Shown here in pieces: positions 1 through 8,919 of a stretch of DNA of 64,000 bases; within the stretch, counting starts at the first letter, position 1, and each line of letters begins with the position of its first letter. The notes beneath the pieces were generated by a model. The model searched no databases. It saw nothing but the letters and a program-made list of their open reading frames with translations, and had not been told where the DNA came from. Source of the DNA: DASYQD01 sp036005845. Lineage in GTDB: Bacteria > Acidobacteriota > Thermoanaerobaculia > Multivoradales > JAIOJS01. Both the position numbers and the translations under genes were made by a program. Location: NCBI GenBank assembly GCA_036005845.1, contig DASYQD010000117.1, positions 62,001 through 126,000 of the forward strand, in the 5' to 3' direction.

Positions 1-2
1 TG

Positions 3-1265
3 CTGTCGGCACCGGGCGCGTTGCTGGTCGCCGGCGCGGTGCTCTGCGCCTTCACCGCCGCCTTCACCAACCTCAACGGCCTGCTCGTCTTTCCGCTCGG
101 GTTGGGGATGCTCCTCGTCTACCGGCGCTGGAGGGCCGCCGCGGTGTGGCTCGCCGTCTCCATCGGCGCCTTCGTCCTCTACTTCGTGAGATTCCAGATG
201 CCCGGCGGGCAGCCGCCGCTGCCGCATCTGGGGCTCGCGGCGATCGCGCGCATCGCACGCTTCGGCATCAAGCTGCTGGGGGCGCCGCTCGCCGGCGGCA
301 GCGTCGCCTGGAGCATCGTCATCGGCGTGCTGCTGATTGCGGCGACGGCGGCGGTCGCCCTGCGCTGGCGCCGGCCGTCACGGCTGCGTCGCGACGTACC
401 GGCCGCCGGCCTCATCGCCTTCGGCGCTCTCTCCGGCGCCATGATCGCCGCCGGCCGCGCTGCCTACCAGGGCATCCCGCCGCTGCAGTCACGCTACATG
501 CTCGACACCGTCCTGGTGATCGTCGGCCTCTACCTGCTGCTCGCCCGCGCCGTGGAGCAGAGCGAGCCGGCGTCGCCCCCGCGCCGACTCCTGGTCCCCG
601 TCCTCGCCCTGCTGGTGCCCGGCCTGCTCGCCGCCAACGCCGAGGGCCTGCGTGCGGCGCTCGAGTGGCGCAACTGGCAGCTCCAGCAGAAGGCCATCCT
701 GCAGACGTTCGACCAGCGGCCGGCTTCCGAGCTGGGTGGGATCTACTTCCTGGAGCAGGTCCCGCCGGCGGCGAGCTGGCTGCGCCAGCACCGGGTGGGT
801 CCCTTCGCGGATGCTCCCGAGGTCGTCTTGCTGGTGCATTGGCAGGACGGCGTACCGGCGGAGGAGATCCTTCCCGGCCGGCCGGTCGAGCAGACCCTGG
901 TCTGTCCGGTGGGCCGGATCGAAGACGTCGCCGTGGTCTTCGCCACCTACGCGCGGCAGAACACCTCCCACGTCGTGCTGTCGCTGTCCGAGAAGGGGCG
1001 GCAGCTGGGGCGCCGCGAGCTCGCCGCCGCCGACCTCAAGGACAACGGCTGGGTCTCGCTGCCGGTGGACGTCCGCGACTGCCGCGGGCGCACTCTGGTG
1101 CTGCGCGTCGAGTCGCCCGACGCCCGGCCCGGCAACGCGGTGACGGTGTGGACCTATCCGCACTACTACGGCGGCGAGGTGAGCCAAGGCGGCAATCCGC
1201 GCATTGCTGGGCGCTCGCTCGGTCTGGCCATCAACGGCTTCACCGCGCAGCTGCTCCACGACTGA
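3..1265 (+). CDS. Membrane glycosyltransferase-like protein, C-terminal part (5' truncated by window edge)
   Basis: The reading frame is open back to the first base of the window, so the true start lies upstream. The visible protein has about six hydrophobic segments in its first 200 residues, separated by short Arg-rich loops. About 200 mostly polar residues follow and probably form an extracytoplasmic beta-rich domain. This layout fits GT-C type polyprenyl-phosphate-dependent membrane glycosyltransferases, but the N-terminal catalytic loop that would prove it is outside the window. A second polytopic protein of similar style lies at 40235-41773. The gene ends about 130 bases before a convergent gene, with a hairpin between them. 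The family call is an inference from topology. Confidence 0.6.
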   Translation: MSAPGALLVAGAVLCAFTAAFTNLNGLLVFPLGLGMLLVYRRWRAAAVWLAVSIGAFVLYFVRFQMPGGQPPLPHLGLAAIARIARFGIKLLGAPLAGGSVAWSIVIGVLLIAATAAVALRWRRPSRLRRDVPAAGLIAFGALSGAMIAAGRAAYQGIPPLQSRYMLDTVLVIVGLYLLLARAVEQSEPASPPRRLLVPVLALLVPGLLAANAEGLRAALEWRNWQLQQKAILQTFDQRPASELGGIYFLEQVPPAASWLRQHRVGPFADAPEVVLLVHWQDGVPAEEILPGRPVEQTLVCPVGRIEDVAVVFATYARQNTSHVVLSLSEKGRQLGRRELAAADLKDNGWVSLPVDVRDCRGRTLVLRVESPDARPGNAVTVWTYPHYYGGEVSQGGNPRIAGRSLGLAINGFTAQLLHD

Positions 1266-1322
1266 TCGCGAGGGGCCGGCGGGCTCGCCGGTCACGGATC
1301 GTAAAGCGCGGCTGAAAACGAA

Positions 1323-1344
1323 GGGCCCGCCGAACGGCGGGCCC
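1323..1344 (-). terminator. Intrinsic terminator of the S74-domain gene
   Basis: A perfect 9-bp GC-rich stem (gggcccgcc / ggcgggccc) closes a GAAC loop. Read on the minus strand it is followed at once by a T-rich stretch (TTCGTTTTC). It lies about 50 bases past the stop codon of the minus-strand gene ending at 1397, between two convergent genes, so it may also stop transcripts from the left. Confidence 0.7.
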
Positions 1345-1396
1345 TGGGAGAGCGAAGCCGAGGCCCGCCGATCGGCAAGCCCCGGTTGCACGGCGG

Positions 1397-3040
1397 CTAC
1401 TTCTGGAGCGCCGCGACCGCGGCCTCGAGAGCGGCGAGCCGCTGCTTGAGGGTGCCGATCTCGTCGTTCTTGGCCGACAGCTCCTGCTGCAGGCCCTGGA
1501 TGGCGGCGAAGGCGACGCCGGCGCTGTCGGTCACCGAGATGCCCTTGGCATCGGCGCCGACCGAGAACAGCGAGTGGAAGTCCTCGGCCATCGGGCCCAT
1601 GTGGCGGACGTCGGGGTCGGCCTTGTAGGACCAGGTGGTGATCGGCATGTTGGCGACCTTGGCGAGCACGTCTCGGGGGTCGACGCCGTCGAAGCCCTGC
1701 TTGACGGTGCGGCTCGAGCTCGGCGTCACGGTGCCGGAGAACACCACGTTGCCGTTCTGGTCGAGGCTCATCTCGGTGCCGGTGTGAGCCTGGTTGTCGA
1801 CCACGAAGCTCGTGCTGCTGGTGCCGAACGACCAGCGCGGCGTAACGGTGGTGTCCTTGAGGATGAGGATGGCGCCGCCGTTGTTGTTGAGCTCGAGCAG
1901 CTCGCGAGGCGAGGTGGTGCCGCTGGTGTTCGAGACCAACACCTTGCCGTCGGTGGTGCCGCTGGCGCTGCTGGTCACGTGCAGGTTGGTGCTCGGGCTG
2001 GCGGTGCCGATGCCGACGTTGCCGCTGGCGTTGATGTCGATCGAGCTGGTCGGCGCGCCGGGCCGGATGCGGAAGGGCAGGCGCGAGCCGCCGGTGACGT
2101 CACGGACGAAGAAGTTCGCCTCGTTGCCGGCGATGTCCCAGGTCTGCGCCGTGAAGCCGCCCGAGTTGTTCTGCTCGAGGCGCATCGCCGGCGTGTTGCT
2201 GGTGGCGATGTGGAGGTCGAGCACCGGGGTCGAGGTGCGCAGGCCGACGCGGCCGGTGGAGTCGACGAAGATCGAGTTCGTCGAGGCGCCGGCGGTGATG
2301 GTGAAGGGCACCTTGGAGCCGGTGATGTCCTCGATGGAGAACTTGCTGCTGCCGCCGCTCGCCGAGTCGTTGGCGGTGAGCTGCCAGTCGTTGGCGGGGA
2401 AGCCCGACGAGCTCGACGTGTCGTCGAACTTGATGCGGGTGTTGTTCTCCTTGAGGCGGACGGTGTCGAAGCCGAACGACTCGTTGTTCACGCAGTCGAG
2501 GCCGACGCAGGTGCTGCCCTGGACGATGAAGTCGTCGGCGTTGACGACGTCCTTCTCGACGATGCGGTTCGAGCCGTTCGCCCGCGCGCGCGGCGACGGC
2601 GTCTCGGTCTGCCCCTCGTCGGCGACGAAGGAGCCGTTGGCGATGGCGAAGGCGCCCGATTGCACGGCGCCGCCGCCGACGTTGCGCTGGTCGCCATTGA
2701 CGCGGGCGGCGGCGAGCTCGCGCTTGGCGGCCGCGCCGAGCACCGGGGCGGCGCTGAGCTCCCAGCGATACTGGCCGTCCGGCAGGCGCTGGCCGGCCTT
2801 GTCGAAGATGCTGAGGCTCGGCGCCTGGCCGGCGCCGAAGCTCTGCTCGATGATCAGGCCGCCAGGGCCCGACACCGTCAGCTTCATCGACTGAAACGAG
2901 CCGCGCGGCGTCCAATCGAGGCTGGCACCGCCGACACCGAGGTCCGCCACCGGACCGCGCGCCGCCATCGCCGGGACGGCGACGAGGAACGCGACTGCGA
3001 GGCAGGCGAAGACACTCCGACCCACTCTGCGATCCATCAT
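1397..3040 (-). CDS. Secreted tail-fibre-like protein with C-terminal S74 (endosialidase-type) chaperone domain
   Basis: The protein has 547 residues. The start is set by an AAGGAGGA ribosome site 7-8 bases upstream of a double ATG. Residues 1-26 form a signal peptide ending AMA. The middle holds repeated VGxxTxxPxxxLHV-type units, as in trimeric fibre and head-repeat proteins. The last ~107 residues match the peptidase S74 intramolecular chaperone pattern (SSSRTVKQ, then a MGPMAEDFH block) and end in a coiled coil rich in Leu and Ala. In known families this domain trimerises the fibre and then cuts itself off. There are no phage genes nearby, so this is probably a cell-surface or exported fibre. 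A terminator hairpin follows. Confidence 0.8.
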   Translation of the reverse strand: MMDRRVGRSVFACLAVAFLVAVPAMAARGPVADLGVGGASLDWTPRGSFQSMKLTVSGPGGLIIEQSFGAGQAPSLSIFDKAGQRLPDGQYRWELSAAPVLGAAAKRELAAARVNGDQRNVGGGAVQSGAFAIANGSFVADEGQTETPSPRARANGSNRIVEKDVVNADDFIVQGSTCVGLDCVNNESFGFDTVRLKENNTRIKFDDTSSSSGFPANDWQLTANDSASGGSSKFSIEDITGSKVPFTITAGASTNSIFVDSTGRVGLRTSTPVLDLHIATSNTPAMRLEQNNSGGFTAQTWDIAGNEANFFVRDVTGGSRLPFRIRPGAPTSSIDINASGNVGIGTASPSTNLHVTSSASGTTDGKVLVSNTSGTTSPRELLELNNNGGAILILKDTTVTPRWSFGTSSTSFVVDNQAHTGTEMSLDQNGNVVFSGTVTPSSSRTVKQGFDGVDPRDVLAKVANMPITTWSYKADPDVRHMGPMAEDFHSLFSVGADAKGISVTDSAGVAFAAIQGLQQELSAKNDEIGTLKQRLAALEAAVAALQK

Positions 3041-3218
3041 GACTCTGTCCTCCTTGGCCTTGAGGCCGGCCATTCTACGCTCGTTTTCAGGCGTTTGATG
3101 CGCCCAAGTGGAAGATGGTGGGAGGCACCCTGCCGAGCCGACGGAAGGGACCGCGCGGTAGCCGCAAGACGGACTCGCTGGGAGGCTCTCAAAGGTATAT
3201 GCGTAAAATCGCGGCGGC

Positions 3219-4763
3219 ATGGATCACGGCGAGGCGAAGGAGCGGTTCGAGCGCCTTTGGCGACAGGTGCGCGACCTCGAGGGGGCGCGCCAGCTGTTGG
3301 AGTGGGACCAGGAGACCTACATGCCGCCCGCCGGCGCGGCGGCGCGCGGGCGCGTGCTGGGCACCCTCGCCGGTCTCGAGCACGAGCGGCTGAGCGATCC
3401 GGCCCTCGGCGAGGCGGTGGAGGCGATCGCTACCGGCGCCACCGGGTACGAAAGAAGTGACGAATGGGCGGCGCAGGCGCGCGAGGCGCGGCGCCGCATC
3501 CGGCGCGCCACCGCAGTGCCGCGACGGCTGGCCGAGGAGCTGGCCGAGGCGGCGAGCGCCGGCCTCGCGGCTTGGCAGGAGGCGCGGCGGGCGCAGGACT
3601 TCGCGCCCTTCGCGGCGCCGCTGTCGCGCCTGCTGCAGGCCAAGCGCGAGCAGGCCGCCTGCCTCGCATCCGGAGTACCAGGAGGATCGGCCTACGACGC
3701 GCTGCTCGACGAGTACGAGCCGGGTGCCACGGCCGCCGAGCTGGTGCCGCTCTTCGCCGCCTTGCGCGCGCGGCTCGTGCCACTGGTGCGCGCCGTCGTC
3801 GACAGCGGCGTCACCGCCGACGAGACACCGCTCCAGGGCCGCTTCCCGATGGAGGCGCAGCGGCAGCTCGGCACCTTCGTCGCCGCCGAGATCGGCTTCG
3901 ACTGGTCGGCGGGGCGGCTCGACCGCTCGACGCACCCGTTCTGCACCGGCATCGACCGCCGCGACGTGCGCCTCACCTGGCGCGGCCAGGAGGCGGACCT
4001 GCGGCAGGCGTTGATGGGCGTGCTGCACGAGATGGGGCACGGCCTCTACGACCAGGGGCTGCCGGCGGAGTGGGAGTCGACGCCGCTGGGCGAGCCGGCA
4101 TCGACCGCGGTCCACGAGTCGCAGTCGCGGCTGTGGGAGATCCTCGTTGGCCGCGGCCGCCCGTTCTGGCGCTGGCTGCTGCCGCACGTCCGCCAGGCGT
4201 TCCCCGGCTATGCGCCTTCGCTCGACGAGGTGTGGAAGGCGCTCCATGCCATCAAGCCGACACTCATCCGGGTCGAGGCGGACGAGGCGACCTACAACCT
4301 GCACGTGCTGGTGCGCTTCGAGCTCGAGCGCGCGCTCTTCGACGGCGACCTGCAGGTGGCGGACCTGCCGGCGGCGTGGGACGACCTCTACGCCGAGGTG
4401 CTCGGCCTGCGTCCGACCGACGTCGTGCAGGGCGTGCTGCAGGACCTGCACTGGGCGGCGGGGCTCTTCGGCTACTTCCCGACCTACACCCTCGGCACGC
4501 TGGCGGCGGTGCAGCTCTTCGACGCGGTGAGGCGCGAGCTCGGCGACCTCGACGAGCAGCTCGCGCGCGGCGAGTTCGCGCCGCTCCTCGGCTGGCTGCG
4601 CGAGCGCGTGCACCGCCACGGCGCCCGCTACACGCCGCGCGAGCTGCTGACGCGCGCCGCCGGCGCGCCGCCCTCGGCCGAACCGTTCCTCGCCTACGTC
4701 GAAGGCATCGCCGAGCAGGTCTACGGCGTGGCGCCGGCGGCGGTCGCGGCATCGAGCCGGTGA
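3219..4763 (+). CDS. M32 family metallocarboxypeptidase (carboxypeptidase Taq type)
   Basis: This 514-residue protein is the usual length for the family. The zinc site HEMGH is at residues 270-274 and is followed by the family-typical GLYDQGLP segment and a downstream TAVHESQSRLWE block that supplies the third ligand region. The N terminus (LEWDQETYMPP) is also characteristic. Members are cytoplasmic zinc exopeptidases that remove C-terminal residues with broad specificity. No signal peptide is seen. The ATG start has no strong ribosome site, but the protein begins where homologues do. Its stop overlaps the GTG of the next gene by 4 bases, so this peptidase heads the glycan operon, which is an unusual partner. 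Confidence 0.92.
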   Translation: MDHGEAKERFERLWRQVRDLEGARQLLEWDQETYMPPAGAAARGRVLGTLAGLEHERLSDPALGEAVEAIATGATGYERSDEWAAQAREARRRIRRATAVPRRLAEELAEAASAGLAAWQEARRAQDFAPFAAPLSRLLQAKREQAACLASGVPGGSAYDALLDEYEPGATAAELVPLFAALRARLVPLVRAVVDSGVTADETPLQGRFPMEAQRQLGTFVAAEIGFDWSAGRLDRSTHPFCTGIDRRDVRLTWRGQEADLRQALMGVLHEMGHGLYDQGLPAEWESTPLGEPASTAVHESQSRLWEILVGRGRPFWRWLLPHVRQAFPGYAPSLDEVWKALHAIKPTLIRVEADEATYNLHVLVRFELERALFDGDLQVADLPAAWDDLYAEVLGLRPTDVVQGVLQDLHWAAGLFGYFPTYTLGTLAAVQLFDAVRRELGDLDEQLARGEFAPLLGWLRERVHRHGARYTPRELLTRAAGAPPSAEPFLAYVEGIAEQVYGVAPAAVAASSR

Positions 4764-7021
4764 GCGCGCCCGACGGCGTGGACGTCGTGGTGCCGGTCTA
4801 CGGCGCCGCCGCGGATCTGTCGCGCTGTCTCGCGAGTGTGCTGGCACACAGCGAGCTGGGGCGGCATCGGCTGGTGGTGGTGCTCGACGGGCCGCAGCAG
4901 GCAGCGGTGGAGGGGGCGCTGGCGCCGGTCGCTTCGCGAACCGAGAACGAAGTCGTGGTGCTGCGGCAGCCGCAGCGGCGCGGTTTCGCCTCGGCCGCGA
5001 ACCGCGGTCTGGCCGCTTCGGAGCGCGACACGGTATTGCTCAACAGCGACACGCAGGTGACGGCGGGCTGGCTCGACAAGCTGCAACGCGCCGCCGCATC
5101 GACGCCCGACGCCGGCACCGTGACGCCGTTCTCCAACCACGCCACCATCTGCTCGCTGCCGCGCTTCCTGGAAGAGAACAATGTTCCCGCCGGCTACGAC
5201 GTCGACAGCTTCGGCGCGCTCGTCGAGCGCGTCGCGGCGCCGAGCTACCCGCGCCTGCCCACCGGCGTCGGCTTCTGCATGCTGGTGCGGCGGCGCCTGC
5301 TCGACGAAGTCGGTACCTTCGACGAAGGTCGCTTCGGGCTCGGCTACGGCGAAGAGGTCGACCTCTGCCTGCGCGCCGCCGCGGCCGGCTTCGTGCACCT
5401 CCTCGCCGACGACACCTATGTCTGGCACCGCGGGCACGGCAGCTTTGGCGGCGCGCGCTCCGCGCGGATGCGCGGAGCCGAGCGGCGGATGCGAACGCTG
5501 CACCCGGGCTACACGCGGACGATCGCCGACTTCATGCGGCGCGATCCATTGGCGGAGGTGCGGGAGAGGGTGCTTGCAGCGCTCGCTCCGGCGCGCACAG
5601 ACGACGAAGACGGAGAAAAGACTTGGCAGGCAGCGCCCTCTGCCCTGTCTTCGCAAGAGCGAGCGGTAAGGGACAGCAGGGTCAGCGGTGGGATCGTGCA
5701 CTTGGTCCATGGCTGGCCGCCGTTCGCGACCGCCGGCACCGAGGTCTACGCACAAGGATTGGCGCGGCGTCAGGCGCGGCACCACCGCGTCGCCGCCTTC
5801 GCGCGCGTGGCGCGAAGCGATCGGCAGACCGGCGATGTCGTCGAGCACTTCGACCACGGCGTGCGCGTGCGGCTGCTGGTCAACAACTTCGATCAGCGCG
5901 ACCCGCTGGCGCGCAACGCGCTCGACGAGCGGCGCCAGCGCCGCGTCTTCGCGCACTTCCTCGACGAAGAACGGCCCGCGCTGCTGCACGTGCATCACCT
6001 TGCCGGGCATGTGGCGACGCTGGTGCGGGTGGCGGCGCGGCGCGGCATTCCCGTCGTCATGCAGCTCCAGGACTGGTGGCCGCTGTGCGCGCGCGTCAAC
6101 CTGCTGCACCGCGACGGCTACCTCTGCCCGGGCCCGGGGATCGGCCGCTGCGCCGCCTGCGCGCCGCTCACCCGGCGGCCGCCGGCGGCGGTGTGGAACC
6201 GGCTGCTGCACGCATTGCGACGGCGCTGGATGCGGCAGGCGCTCGCCGCCGCCGACGTGCTAGTGGCGGGCTCGCGCTTCCTCGCCGACAGCTACGCGCG
6301 CCTGGGATGGGTACCGGGCGGACGCGAGATCCGCGTCATTCCCTACGGCATCGAGGCCAACGGGCTCGTCGCCGTTGCTGATGCGCGCGTCGATGTGAGT
6401 CCGGTGAAACCACTGCGCTGCGGCTTCATCGGCTCGCTGATGGCGCACAAGGGTGCGCACGTCGCAGTCGCCGCGTTCGCTTCGATCGCAGCGAGTGATG
6501 CGACGCTCGACTTGTGGGGCGATCCGACGGCCGATCTCGACTACACGCAGCGCCTGCACGCGCTGGCGGGCCCAGCGGTGCGCTTCCGCGGCCGCTTCCC
6601 GGAAGGTGGAGAAGTCGAAGTGATGCGCGGCCTCGACCTGCTGCTCGTGCCGTCGCTCGGCCTGGAGTCGTTTGGCCTCGTGGCGCGCGAGGCGCACGCT
6701 GCGGGCGTGCCGGTGCTGGCGAGCCGGCGGGGCGCGCTGGCGGAGCTGTTCGCCGCCGATGCAGCGCCGCGCGATGGTGCGGCCGTGCACGATGCTGCGG
6801 TCGACGGCGAACGTGGTGGCGCCCTCGTCGAGCCTGACGATCCGCAGGCGATCGCGCATTGGGTGCGGCGGCTGGTCGCCGAGCCCGAGCTCCTCGCGGC
6901 GTGGCGGCGCACGCCGGCGCCGAAGTCGATGGACGAGCACGCCGAGGAGATCGAGGCGCTCTACGCCGAGGTGCTGGCGGCGCGGCGGGGCGGGCGTCGA
7001 GCGTTGCGAGGCAGGCGTTGA
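4760..7021 (+). CDS. Two-domain glycosyltransferase, GT2 fused to GT4
   Basis: The protein has 753 residues from a GTG start that overlaps the previous stop (GTGA). The GT2 domain fills about residues 5-220: it starts VDVVVPVYGAAADLSRCLASV, has the NSD sugar-nucleotide motif at 95-97 and a C-terminal ED-like acidic region (GYGEEVDL). From about residue 310 a GT-B (GT4) enzyme begins with GGIVHLVHGWPPF. It carries a Cys-rich DWWPLC...CAAC segment often seen in this GT4 subgroup and the nucleotide-binding ESFGLVAREAHAAGVPV motif near 630. Such fusions add two successive sugars to surface polysaccharide. A longer frame extending upstream is a GC-bias artefact over the peptidase gene. Confidence 0.88.
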   Translation: MSAPDGVDVVVPVYGAAADLSRCLASVLAHSELGRHRLVVVLDGPQQAAVEGALAPVASRTENEVVVLRQPQRRGFASAANRGLAASERDTVLLNSDTQVTAGWLDKLQRAAASTPDAGTVTPFSNHATICSLPRFLEENNVPAGYDVDSFGALVERVAAPSYPRLPTGVGFCMLVRRRLLDEVGTFDEGRFGLGYGEEVDLCLRAAAAGFVHLLADDTYVWHRGHGSFGGARSARMRGAERRMRTLHPGYTRTIADFMRRDPLAEVRERVLAALAPARTDDEDGEKTWQAAPSALSSQERAVRDSRVSGGIVHLVHGWPPFATAGTEVYAQGLARRQARHHRVAAFARVARSDRQTGDVVEHFDHGVRVRLLVNNFDQRDPLARNALDERRQRRVFAHFLDEERPALLHVHHLAGHVATLVRVAARRGIPVVMQLQDWWPLCARVNLLHRDGYLCPGPGIGRCAACAPLTRRPPAAVWNRLLHALRRRWMRQALAAADVLVAGSRFLADSYARLGWVPGGREIRVIPYGIEANGLVAVADARVDVSPVKPLRCGFIGSLMAHKGAHVAVAAFASIAASDATLDLWGDPTADLDYTQRLHALAGPAVRFRGRFPEGGEVEVMRGLDLLLVPSLGLESFGLVAREAHAAGVPVLASRRGALAELFAADAAPRDGAAVHDAAVDGERGGALVEPDDPQAIAHWVRRLVAEPELLAAWRRTPAPKSMDEHAEEIEALYAEVLAARRGGRRALRGRR

Positions 7022-8478
7022 ACGGTGCGGGTGACCGCGGCGATCCGCGGCGCGGATTGCGGCGCCGCGCCTCGTTGGTCGTCGACCTGCTGCGGGCCGA
7101 GGGCGCCGCCGCCGTAGCCGACCGCGCGCTCGATCATTGGGCCGAGGGGCGGCGCCGGCGGCAGTTCGAAGCGGAAGACCTCGCGAAGCTGCCCGCTGTG
7201 CCGGTGCTGGGCGTGACAGCGGCGCCGCCGGTGCCGTGGCTCGGCGGCGTGCCGGCGCAACTCGGCGTGCGCATGCGCGAGGAGGAGCGGCTCGGCGACA
7301 CGGCATTGTTGTATCCGGAATGCGGGGGGCAGCGGCTCGAGGTGGTGGCGGCTGGGCGGCGCGTAGCCACGGATCTCTCCGGTACGGCGACATTCGACCC
7401 CGACCACGCCGCCCTCGCACTTTCGGGCGAGCCGTACGACGGCCAGAAGCCGCTCGGCGAAGAGGGCGGGACCGAAGCCGCGAGCTGGACGGCGCTGGTG
7501 ATGCGCGCCGCCGACGTCGTGCGCGCGCGCCTCGTGCACGTGGAAGGCGCCGCCGGGCTGCCGCTCGATGGCCTCGTCGCGCTGGCGCGGCGCCGTCCTC
7601 TCGTCCTTGCGCTGCACGACTTCGCGCTCTGCTGTCCGCGCGCGAACCTTTACGACGAGAGCCGCGGTGCTTCGTGCGGCTGCTGCGCCGATGCGGCGAC
7701 CTGCCAGGCGACGCTCGCGGCGAGCGGCCACCCGGGCGCCGCGTACGCCCTGCGCTGGCGCGAGCGCGGCGCCGAGCTGGTGGCGGCTTGCCGCTGCGTC
7801 ATCTATCCGTCGCAGTTCCTGCTCGACGCCCACCTTCGACTCTTCGGCAACGCGGGCGCGGACGCGCGGGTGATCGCGCCCGGCATCGAAGGGGCGCGAA
7901 TGGAGCCCTGGCGCTGGCCATGGACACCGCGCTCGGCGGCGCCCACCATCGCGTTCCTCGGCGGTGGCGCGGCGCACAAAGGCTCGCTGCTGCTCGCGGC
8001 GGTGATCCGCGAGTGGCTGCGGCGTGGCCTGCAGCCCCTGCGTTGGCAAGTGCTCGGCGGCGGGCGCCCGGAGCAGCTTCGGGCACTGCGCAAGATGCCC
8101 GGCGTGCGCGTGCGCGGCTACTACCGCCACGGCTCGCTCGGCGGGCTGCTGCGTGCGCGGCGTGTCGAGCTGGCGCTGCTGCTGCCGCAAGTGCCGGAGT
8201 CGTTCTCGCTCATCCTCAGCGAGTGCCTGGCCGCCGGCGTGCCGGTGATGGCGCTGGCGCAGGGCGCGCTCGCCGAGCGGCTCGCGGCAAGCGGCGGGCA
8301 TCTGCTGCCGGAAGGCGCCGGCGCCGGCGAGATAGTGGCGGCGCTCCAGGAGTGGGTCGTGGGCGGGCTCGCGGTGCCAGCGCCACCACCGCCGATGCCG
8401 AGCAGCCGCGACGCTGCCGCGGCTTTCGCGCGTCTCTACGACGAGCTCAGTCGCCACGAGCCGCCGGCGACCGAGTGA
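7018..8478 (+). CDS. GT4-like glycosyltransferase
   Basis: The protein is about 486 residues if translation starts at the TTG overlapping the previous stop (TTGA). No ATG or GTG fits, so the start is uncertain by some tens of bases. The C-terminal half has the GT-B pattern: APTIAFLGGGAAHKG at the start of the second Rossmann domain and PESFSLILSECLAAGVPVMAL near the donor site. The middle has an HDFALCCP...CGCC cysteine cluster of the same kind as in the preceding GT4 domain, so the two may be related by duplication. The N-terminal ~170 residues are poorly conserved. The likely role is a further sugar transfer in surface glycan assembly. Confidence 0.75.
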   Translation: MNGAGDRGDPRRGLRRRASLVVDLLRAEGAAAVADRALDHWAEGRRRRQFEAEDLAKLPAVPVLGVTAAPPVPWLGGVPAQLGVRMREEERLGDTALLYPECGGQRLEVVAAGRRVATDLSGTATFDPDHAALALSGEPYDGQKPLGEEGGTEAASWTALVMRAADVVRARLVHVEGAAGLPLDGLVALARRRPLVLALHDFALCCPRANLYDESRGASCGCCADAATCQATLAASGHPGAAYALRWRERGAELVAACRCVIYPSQFLLDAHLRLFGNAGADARVIAPGIEGARMEPWRWPWTPRSAAPTIAFLGGGAAHKGSLLLAAVIREWLRRGLQPLRWQVLGGGRPEQLRALRKMPGVRVRGYYRHGSLGGLLRARRVELALLLPQVPESFSLILSECLAAGVPVMALAQGALAERLAASGGHLLPEGAGAGEIVAALQEWVVGGLAVPAPPPPMPSSRDAAAAFARLYDELSRHEPPATE

Positions 8479-8507
8479 TACTTTTTCTGACAGGGATCAC
8501 GCCGCTC

Positions 8508-8915
8508 ATGTCCATCGCCACCCTCTCCGCTCCCGCCCGCGAGGTGCCGCGCTACCTCGTCGCCGGCGCCGTCAACACGGTGGGGAGCTGGCTCGTCTAC
8601 GTGGCGCTGCTGCAGGTGACCTCGTACCGGCTCGCCTACACGGCGTCGTTCGCCTTCGGCATCCTGCTGTCGTTCCTGCTCAACTCCTGGTTCGTCTTCG
8701 GCGTGCCGCTGAGCTGGCGGCGGCTGCTGCCGTACCCCGGCGTCTACCTGGCGCAGTTCGCGCTCGGCTACGGCGTCGTCTGGCTGGCGGTGGAGAAGGC
8801 GGGCTGGCCGGCGTGGTCTGGCCCGCTCGTCGCGCTCGTCTTCACGACGCCGCTCGGCTTCCTGCTGACGCGGCGCCTGCTCGTCGGGGCGGCGAAGCGC
8901 GGCGGCGCGGAGTGA
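8508..8915 (+). CDS. GtrA-family membrane protein
   Basis: The protein has about 135 residues and four hydrophobic segments in the GtrA arrangement. It opens with the characteristic RYLVAGAVNTVGSWLVY and has a conserved middle FGILLSFLLNSWFVF. GtrA proteins are proposed to flip polyprenyl-phosphate-linked sugars made by a partner GT2 (GtrB). A GtrB-like GT2 lies in the same operon at 12864-13859. The chosen ATG has a loose AGGGA site. A GTG at 8475, overlapping the previous stop, would add 11 hydrophobic residues and fits the operon's habit of 4-base overlaps, so the start is open. Confidence 0.85.
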   Translation: MSIATLSAPAREVPRYLVAGAVNTVGSWLVYVALLQVTSYRLAYTASFAFGILLSFLLNSWFVFGVPLSWRRLLPYPGVYLAQFALGYGVVWLAVEKAGWPAWSGPLVALVFTTPLGFLLTRRLLVGAAKRGGAE

Positions 8916-8919
8916 AGCG

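Noticed and set aside
3464..4759. Long open frame in front of the GT2-GT4 gene
   Set aside because: It runs over the M32 peptidase in another frame and has an Arg/Ala-rich composition typical of GC-bias shadow frames.
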